Positions 52,001 to 61,000 of a DNA stretch of 64,000 nt are shown here, in pieces (position 1 is the stretch's first letter; each line of letters opens with the position of its first letter). The position numbers were made by a program, and so were the translations under genes. The notes beneath the pieces are model-generated. The model did no database searches. It saw only the letters and a program-made list of their open reading frames with translations, and was not told where the DNA came from. The stretch is from contig CM049313.1 in NCBI GenBank assembly GCA_026874595.1, positions 66,284,159 through 66,348,158 on the forward strand. The letters are read 5' to 3'. The stretch comes from Sipunculus nudus. Its lineage: Eukaryota > Annelida > Sipuncula > Golfingiida > Sipunculidae.

Positions 52001-55000
52001 GATATATTGTAAGCAATTATTAATGTTAAAATTTTATTTTTCCTATATGTGCACATATTATTAAACCCGCAAATCATTCACACTAATCACTATTCCCACA
52101 TTCAAATACAGCCATAAACGGAGGCGGTCGTTCTCTCCGACTCCTATGGCCAAAATATTTTTCTGATATCTCCAAAGAATCTGAAATACAGAAAATATGC
52201 ATTTCATTTGAGGAAACCACTGACAACAGGCTACTATCTTTACCTTTTCTTCCTTTTCTTCCTTTTTTCCAGCAACAATTACATTAAAAACATGCCAATA
52301 AATAAAAACAGGGCTTGGGTCAATGAACACCATAATTACCATAAACTCAGTTTGTTCTTCCATCACATTCAGGGCGTGATAAATTCATCCAGAGTTCATC
52401 CCGGAAAATCTTCTGCATATGTGCATGTATTAACAGGGGAATTTTATTTTAAATATCAATTGCAAATGCAGATATTGCGATTACGGAGACGTGAAATTAC
52501 AATTATGGTGGCGTGAAATGTTTTTTCAAGAGTCGTAGGCCTATGACCCACAATATAGCGATCATGCATTCGGAAAATTATGCTGGACTCAAGCTAAAGC
52601 CGTGATTTTAAATATCTAGGTCCTTAATTAGTACTAAAATGATTAATTTCGAATAAAATTTAACCCAGAAAATTAAAGACATGTAGGCCTGTCACATACA
52701 AAGGCTTCTGCACAAGACGCGGTCTTGAAACTCCCGCCACTGATCACCACGCCACCTACCTGTTCAAACCGGTTCTTCAGTAGCTTCACATGCTCTGCAC
52801 AAGTGACCAGTTTTACTGGTGGCGGCACCTTGCGTCCGTCGGAGAGACTAATACGCTTGACGTTTGTAGAGTCTTCATTTATTAGCGGAGGAGTCCTGAG
52901 AATCTACGGAGATCTTTCTACGACAAGTAACCGCGGCAACTTTTCTAAAACTCGCTCAAGCTTACGTCTCATCAGCGAACATTTTGTGCACATTCATTAC
53001 ATCAGGAGTGGTAAAATCAAATTTAAGACCTTTTTAAGACCTATGTAAGGATTCCTGGCATTTTTAAGACCTTTTCAAGGCCTTAAAAATGCAAAATCAA
53101 AAATAAGACCTTTTAAGACTTTTTAAGGCCCCGCGGGAACCCTGTTGGAGACAGGGAAGAGATTGATTTCATTTATTTTATTAACAAATGGAGTGCCACT
53201 GTCATACAGATTTTGACTTGGCCATATAACTGATAAGCAGCACATATAAGATAAAGAGTTTAACTATTTATTAAAATTTAATAACAAATATTGTGCCAAA
53301 TATAATTTTTATTAAAAATAATAAGAGAATCATATGATTTTTTTAAATAAAATATAACTGAAATGATTATTAAAATAATATTATAGAATACATTCATGAA
53401 TGCATTCATGAATACATTTTGAAAGTATTTGCACTGGTATTCAAATACTTTCATGTTTACCTGAATTCCCATTCTTATGCAAGATATTTTAAATGGAGTA
53501 CATATTCATATTCATATACATTTGCCAAGTATTCGCACCATGTCTGGTATTTATTCAGTTTTAGCCAAACAATGATGTTGAGAATCCAGAATATAAACAA
53601 AGGACCCATGGGTCACAACAACCAGCTTAAGTTTGAAATTTTTACAAATGCAAAATATGAAAAAATATTCTATTGTAATGTTTTTTATTTTTATAAGCAT
53701 ATGAGAAGCTAAGAGGAAAGGGCCCTCCTACTTGGTTATAGTAAAGTTCTCAATATGTGATTGCAAACTAATACTCTGACAAGACTGTCATGAAGAAAAA
53801 CAGTAAAAGTTTTGAGATACTGTGATGCATATGAAAAATTTGCAGATGGACAGGCAAGTGGACAGAATGGACTAATACCTTCATTTCACTTTCAAGGGAA
53901 TAATGCATTTAAGTTTATATATAACAACATGGCATCTACAAAATTATTCCTTGAATCACTATTAAAAAGTTTTGCACATTGGAGTTTTCAGTACATGTTT
54001 AATTTTATTCACCGAAATAAAATAAAAGATTCAGTACATTTGATAAAATAAAAACATCTTTTCAAATAAAGTATACACACTGTTGGTTGAATGAGGGACA
54101 AACAATATCATTATGCTAATTACAATCTCAGCTATAATTAATTACTGGAATTAATAGTCAATTTCACACCTGGTGAAGTTTTACTCTTCTGAAGGAAAGC
54201 ATTACTTATATGATGAACATCCACACTTTCATAGCAATACATCACTTTTTGGACACAATTAAAAGTGCACTTTAATCATTGTAACCCTGGTGGTACAATA
54301 CAAAATCTAAAATGTAGCATGTCCAAGAATAAAATAAAATACAGAAAATTATAACATTCATCTAGTTTATGCACCAGCTGGGGGGGGGGGTGAGTGCAGG
54401 GCAGAGGGGAAGCCTGCTAGTAGTGACCAAGCTGGGCCAAGGCAAGCTGCCTGGGGTGGGTTACATTATGCAAGTGAAGGCTGTACTACTAGGTGGGCCA
54501 GATGTAAACAACACTTGACATGGTGTATGAAAACTTGAATTAAAACTACTCTTTTCAAACAATTTCTTTGAAATTTCAGATTTTAAAAGATTAAATCCTT
54601 ATGTATATATGCTGTGAAAATAAAATCAACAGTACTTACAGGGAAAAAACGTGCCACTGCCAAATTTGGACAAAATTTAAGGTATTGATTTTTTATTTAT
54701 GCTAATAACTTGAACAATTTGCAAAATTCAGATCTTATTTTGGGTAAACAATTGAATCTTGAATAAATAAAGTTATATTCCTGAAACAAAGTCTCCAGCT
54801 TCAGCAATTCTCATGTTAAGTGAGCAAATATATTTCCTGATTTTTAAAAAATTGCATTATATTTGGGCCTATAACTTCAAAATAATACCCAATACTGACC
54901 TAATTTTTGGTATGTGCACAGAAAATGTATGGAAGAATATGAATACTAAATCTGATCAAAAACAGATCAGCAGTTTTGATATTAGGCAGCATTGAAGTGT

Positions 55001-58000
55001 AACAATTGCTTTTTTATTTGAAAACGGAGGTTTTTCCTAAATATCTGGAAGGAACAAAGTTCTAATGACCCAATTTTCGGTATGGTAGGAGATTTTGGGG
55101 ACATCTAATGGTATGCAGAATTTTGGATTCGTAGGTCCAACAGTTTTAAAACGTGCCCTGTTAACGGACAGACGGCCGGACGGATGGACGACGGACAAAG
55201 GACCACGACTATAGCTCAGATGACTTATAGTCAGCTGAGCTAAAAATCCAAACACACATCACTGTGATTCTAAACAGTGGTCGACCATTTCACATTCACA
55301 TCATATAGCAGGGCTTTCAGGAACCTAGGCATAAGCCTCTCTGATGCTCGAAATTTCTAACAGATGCACAATACTGAGGGTCCAAGCATCCAATGGAACG
55401 CGCAAATTTCTGACTTTAGAACTTTATATCAGTCAATGACCTTTACCGGCTGCCTCAAATGAACCCATCCGTGATGTAAACACAGCGCTGACAAAAGAGG
55501 CTCGCAATTCGCTATAAGCATATACTCATATAATGACACAGTTTTTTTTTTTTAATTTGACACATTTAATCTCCTTTTGGGATGCTCTTAACTCAGATAG
55601 GGCTCCCCAAAATTTTGGCCTAAGTGTCATAATTTTTGTCCTACTGTATGCCCTCAGAAAGGACATTCTGAACATCCTTTCTAAGTTGCATGATATGAAT
55701 TTTCACAAGGGATTCTGATAATTATATACTGTTATGTACTGTGATTGGCTTCAAATTCATGAGGTTAAAATTTCGAGATTTTCAGATTTTCATTGTTTCA
55801 CGAGGGTCTCTTTTCACAATCCCACCATACAATAACATTGACATAATTAAATCAATAAATTGTATATTACATAAAGAGTGTCCAATGTCATTGCAATAAG
55901 ACCCAAAAGAGTTGCAAGTATTTTTTATCAATTACAGATAATTTGAAAGATCTGACATCATTTGTGATAGCAATATTTGTTTTTTTTTTGGTAACATACA
56001 TAATATTATAAATTTTATAAAATCATCTTTATCCTTATCTTATAATTTCCCTCTCTACTGCAAAATCAAGGCCCTTTTGGACAAAAAGACAACCACAGTA
56101 TAAGATCAAGTCCTTTCATTTAAGAAAAATAATATAATCAAGTCCTCTCTTTTGTTAAAATTTTGTTTTTAAATGATTACAAAAATACAGTAGAGCACCT
56201 TATTTTCGAATGCCAAATTTCCAAAAATTTGTTTTTCCGAAAATTAAAATGGGGAATGGAAAATTTATTTGTATTTTCAAAATATTTTTCAAGCATGTCA
56301 AGACATCAAATGAATTTTTGTAATTATGAATCACAAAGGCCTGCAGTCAGGTGGTTTAGCAGAGTGGTGACTCTAATTAGTTCTGAGCCAATGCTCACGC
56401 GGGGGACACTACAGCTAGTCGCTCAACACCAGGCTCTGTATACCCCTAGTAAGCGACTGAGCAGTTTATCCAAGAGCACTTTTATATTATCAACTATAAC
56501 TCATTTGTATTCATGAAAGCATAGTTCGTTGGCTTTGGCTGGGATGTAAGGCCAAACAACTGAACAATTAACTTGCAAGAGTATTGGTGAGGTATCATCT
56601 GCACATTGCTTGTGCTCAAGTAGGTTTAGATGCTAGGCCTTAGCTCACAGGCCTGGCCATACAATTCATTCCGAGAGAGCAATTGTGTCACTTACTTAAA
56701 CTTGCCGTTGTTCAGCTTATTTACTGTCAAGAAGAACACCAATAGAACATGACTGCCATGCTGTCACTTGCCAGGGACATGGAGTCAAAGATAAGAAAAC
56801 GGACTGCGTTATGCGTGTGCCGCACTGGCAAACCTACGGGCTGTTAAAGAAACTAACTGAGCTACAATAATGGGGATGTCAATTGACCTTTCCCTCCTGT
56901 GATTTTTTTTCCTTAAACAACTGAAAATGGGTTTTACCTATCAAACTCTGCAATAAATCTGACATTTTTATAACGTCTGGTCCTAAATTATAAGGGTGGA
57001 ATTGAAACACGGTGTTCCCTCAGTTAATATATCTTTAAGTTAATTATTAACTGTCGTACAAAGTTGGCCCTAGACCCCCGACAGAATTTCCGAAAAAATT
57101 GTTTTTCCAAAAGAAAGGCTTGTCCCCCGACGCTTTCAGAAAAACTACACTCTACTGTAGCATATCTGAGCAATATTTTATTTTTGCGTGATGGATAAAA
57201 TTATATATCTAACAATGCAGACCACCAATTAAATATCCCCAAGCCCAGGTTTTATCTGATAATGATGAGAGATTTTAAAATCAGTCGAAAAAGCAAACTG
57301 AAGGAATTTTTAAACATTTAAAAAAAAACAAATATTTTTCTGATCTGTTCCATTCCACGCTACATAATTCAAGACCTTTTAGGGGTTTGAAAGCTTTAAA
57401 ACCCTGCTTATCATCACTGAGCTCGTTAGAAATTTTATTATAACTTTCCTGAAACATCTTATAATATTACCTGTTCCTTTCCTTTATTCTTCTTCTTCTT
57501 CTTTTTCTTCTTTTTTCCTTCTGTGTTAGGTGTTTCTACAGAACTCTCCACCTGTTGGTAATAAAAGGAACCCCTTCAGCTTAAATGGATGTACAGACTA
57601 ACACTTGGATTTTCTTAAGATTCTTTTAAATTTGAGAAAAATACTTTACAAAGAAATACATCAGCTTAATAATTATGGTATGATGAATTTAATCATGTAA
57701 TCTTAAGCAGCACATCTTCTCTAAAGCAGCAGACAGCATTATACAAGCACATAACTGCTGAACACATACTGGCAGGCCTTCAAATTCAATTACTTATTTA
57801 TCAACAGGAAGTAATAAGTTTTGTCAGAAAAGCTTAACATCTATGAACAACATTTATGTTAACTTTTTTAAAATGAAATTAGGTCTTGATATGGGAGGTG
57901 AAGGGAGCTCAATTATAACAAAAGTAGAATATTAAACAATGACCAGATCAATAGCAAATTAAGGCAAAAAAGGTATGGTTCTCAGGCACAATAAAATGTC

Positions 58001-61000
58001 ATATGATCAGAGAAAAGCAAAAAAATAACAGCATTATTTTGCTAAACATGCAAAAGCACTTCAAAACATAATAAATCTTATCAAAATTTTATCATTTTAT
58101 CTTCTTGAAAGATTAATTCATCAAAATAAAAATTTTTGATGGAGGGGGGGGGGGGGGGGGGGTTAAAACTGACCAGGCAGTACCTGAGAAGCATATCCTT
58201 TTATTTTTTTGCCTAATACCTTATTTTTTGGAGTAGCTGGGGTATCTGCTCCATTCACCTTGGCCTTTTTCTCAGAGACAGGAGTCTTAGGTTCCACTTT
58301 TGCCTTTTTCTCTGAGCCTGGGGTTTTGGGTTCACCTTTGACCTTTTTGTTGGAGACTGGCGTGTCCTGTTTCATCTTCTTGTTTGAGACTGGTGTGCCG
58401 TTCTCCCCTTTCTTTTTACCAGACTCTGGAGTTTGTGCACCCTTTGACTTTTCTTTCTTCATTGCTTGTAATTTCTTTGCAATCTGCTTCTCCAGTTCAC
58501 CATCATCTTCCATTTCTGATGAAAAATTAAAATTATTGAAAAACTTGGATCTTGGGCCAACCGGAACTATTTTGGGCATTAATTAAATGTGCATGTTTCA
58601 GAATTTGCAAGTCTTGAAATAAACATTATAATATTACATAGTTTATAAAATTTTGCTGGCAGTCTTAATGAAGGTCCTGCAAGATTTGGCTAGCTGCCCC
58701 CCCCCCCCCCCAAATTATTTGAACAACCTAATTTATAAGTAATTACTGATGTTGGGCAAGGGTTAGCACACTTCCTGTAACTTACTGTGGAAGTGGTAAA
58801 TTTGGCGTGTCATAATTTTCGCACTTCATCCATTTTACAGCATAAGTGCAGTTCGAATTTCCGCGCTAATCAATATGTATGGGATTTTTCAATTTGTATC
58901 AATTTATCAAAATATTTAGATGATAACATAAAAGATAGCTTTGTGACACAACCTACCTTCCATCTAACAGGCTTTGAGTTACTGCATACATGCTACCTGG
59001 CTCAGGCTAGTGAGTACCTTGATTGCACGGGGTGATCAATACATAATTACAAGGACTAATTACATTTGATGATGCTATGGTACTGCATCCAGACACGCTG
59101 TTTGACATATGAGTAAAATGTAGAATTTCTTGACAAGAGTGTGTGAACAACAAACAGAGCAGTCAGCTGACCAAAATCACGTCTGTGGCTGGCTCTCAGT
59201 CATTCTTCAAAGACATTTGGAGAGTGGTTCTGAAGGTCTTCAAAGGCTATTTATTTCACAGTTGTTTCTACAAATCACTATTAACTGGAGTGATTTTCAG
59301 CTGTGATAATACTTGCTATGAAATCTTATTAAAAGCAACATCATGGTTGAAGAAATCTGAACTCAAGCGACCCAGCAAGAAGGGATTCCCACACACCTGT
59401 GTCTGTGTGTCAGGCGATAATTCTGCAGTCATCCAAGTGGCAAACAACTGCATCAATCATCACAACCTGCCAAGCGCCGCCGGGGTGAATACCAAAATTG
59501 GATGAAAACGCAAGACTTTTTTTGTATATAAAATAACTGTTGAATATATAAAAGAGTTCTTTAATTTCTCAGTGCCCCATTTAACATTAACATTCTATAT
59601 GACACATCATTGTCCATTCAATTCGCCAATACTCTTAACTTGTATTTAACAATAATGTCAGCACCTGACGGCAAAAAAAGTAAAGTACATGGACATGTCT
59701 AGGGTGTTTTGAAATAACACAGGTTCTTAATTTAGGCTCCCGCGAAAAGCGCAATATAAAAACCCACAGTATATTCTTAAGTTAACAAGGTCTGTTAACT
59801 CTGGCATTTTCTGGCCCTGGATGAGTAATCATTGCTAATTGCTGGGTAATTACACTTAGGAACCCCCTAAAGGTACACTTGTCTGTGGGTGATACAAGGT
59901 TGTGGGGTACCACCTTCCTATTGAAAAGCAGAGCGCATGCTTTAGGTAACAGTTAACCATGAATAAAAAAAATTCCAAAATTTTTCCATGATGTATATTG
60001 AAAACTGTAGTACAATCATTTTGATCCCTTCTTGGGTTGTGATACCCATAAAGGAATGGTAGCCAAAAAGCAACTTAATAGACAACTTTCTGACCAGGGA
60101 CAATCCAATTCCCCTGTCCTGATCTGATGCATATTTCTGGGGTATATCTGATTATATATAAATCCCACATTTTTATAACACAAAAGAGACTTTAATTATC
60201 AGGTTTTCCTGACTTTCAGGATGTCTATGAACCTTGGTGAAAAATCTCATCGCTCCTTGACCGAGATTTAAACTCACCATCTCCTGGCTTTGAGCCCTGT
60301 GTTTTTAATTGTAACCCATCAGAAGTACAGTGGATACTGGGTCAAATGACATATCTTGATGTAGGCTCCAAGTTGACAAAATTTTCCTCCAGATAGTGAG
60401 GTCAAGCAGGGCAAAAAAATTAACATGACCCAAAAGCTTTTAATGGACCGCACTTTTTTTCGATAACTGATCTTTTTTTGTGCAATAAATAAAATGTGTG
60501 ACTCCCCAAAAGATGCAATATTGATTCGACCCTTTTAAAATAAATACAAACAAATAGGGCCAGTGGTAACCATATTTTGCTACATCTCATTTAAAATTTG
60601 TTACTGAATTTCAGTGGTCTGACACTTAATTCAAGCCCTGCATGACAACCTGTTACATGGTGGATGGTGAATAGGAACTTCTGCAAATGTTAACAAAGCT
60701 GACAGGACGTTTGTTATTGACATTATTAAGTACTACATAATTAGTTGAGTAAAAGGGGAGGCAAAAGAACAAGTTTTGTAATAGTATTCAGGGTATCGAG
60801 TAAAGATAAATACCTATATCATCTTCATCTTCATCATCATCATCATCATCATCATCAAAGTCATCATCCCAGTCGTCTTCTGAATCTTCCTCTGACTCTT
60901 CCTCCATCAACTAATGTTAAAAAGGAACAGAGGTATGGTAACTACTTTTTTTATAACTGCATATTCAGTGAACCTTGTGGGCTTTAAACTTTAAGGTGTC

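Larger units (their letters stand above)
48697..53144 (-). mobile_element. Internally decayed hAT-like DNA transposon in the large FKBP intron
   Basis: The left end is CAGGGTTCCTGC. The right end, read inward on the minus strand, is CAGGGTTCCCGC. Both are followed by TTAAGACCTTTTTAAGAC-type subterminal repeats (48,727-48,780; 53,021-53,125), which typify one animal hAT group. The flanks share TTGGA (48,692-48,696; 53,145-53,149), shorter than the 8-bp duplication usual for hAT, so the exact ends or the duplication have decayed. Inside are a broken zinc-finger/transposase frame (49,417-50,254), an upstream exon-like frame (52,760-52,972) and a 67-bp tandem repeat. The element is 4.4 kb, much of it noncoding. 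Confidence 0.75.

Noticed and set aside
52061-52366. 101-codon minus-strand frame inside the hAT relic
   Set aside because: It lies between the exon-like frame and the zinc finger, but has no recognisable motif and no convincing splice sites.
59143-59505. 120-codon plus-strand open frame in an FKBP intron
   Set aside because: No domain, and it lies antisense in an intron with no splice or promoter context that I can support.
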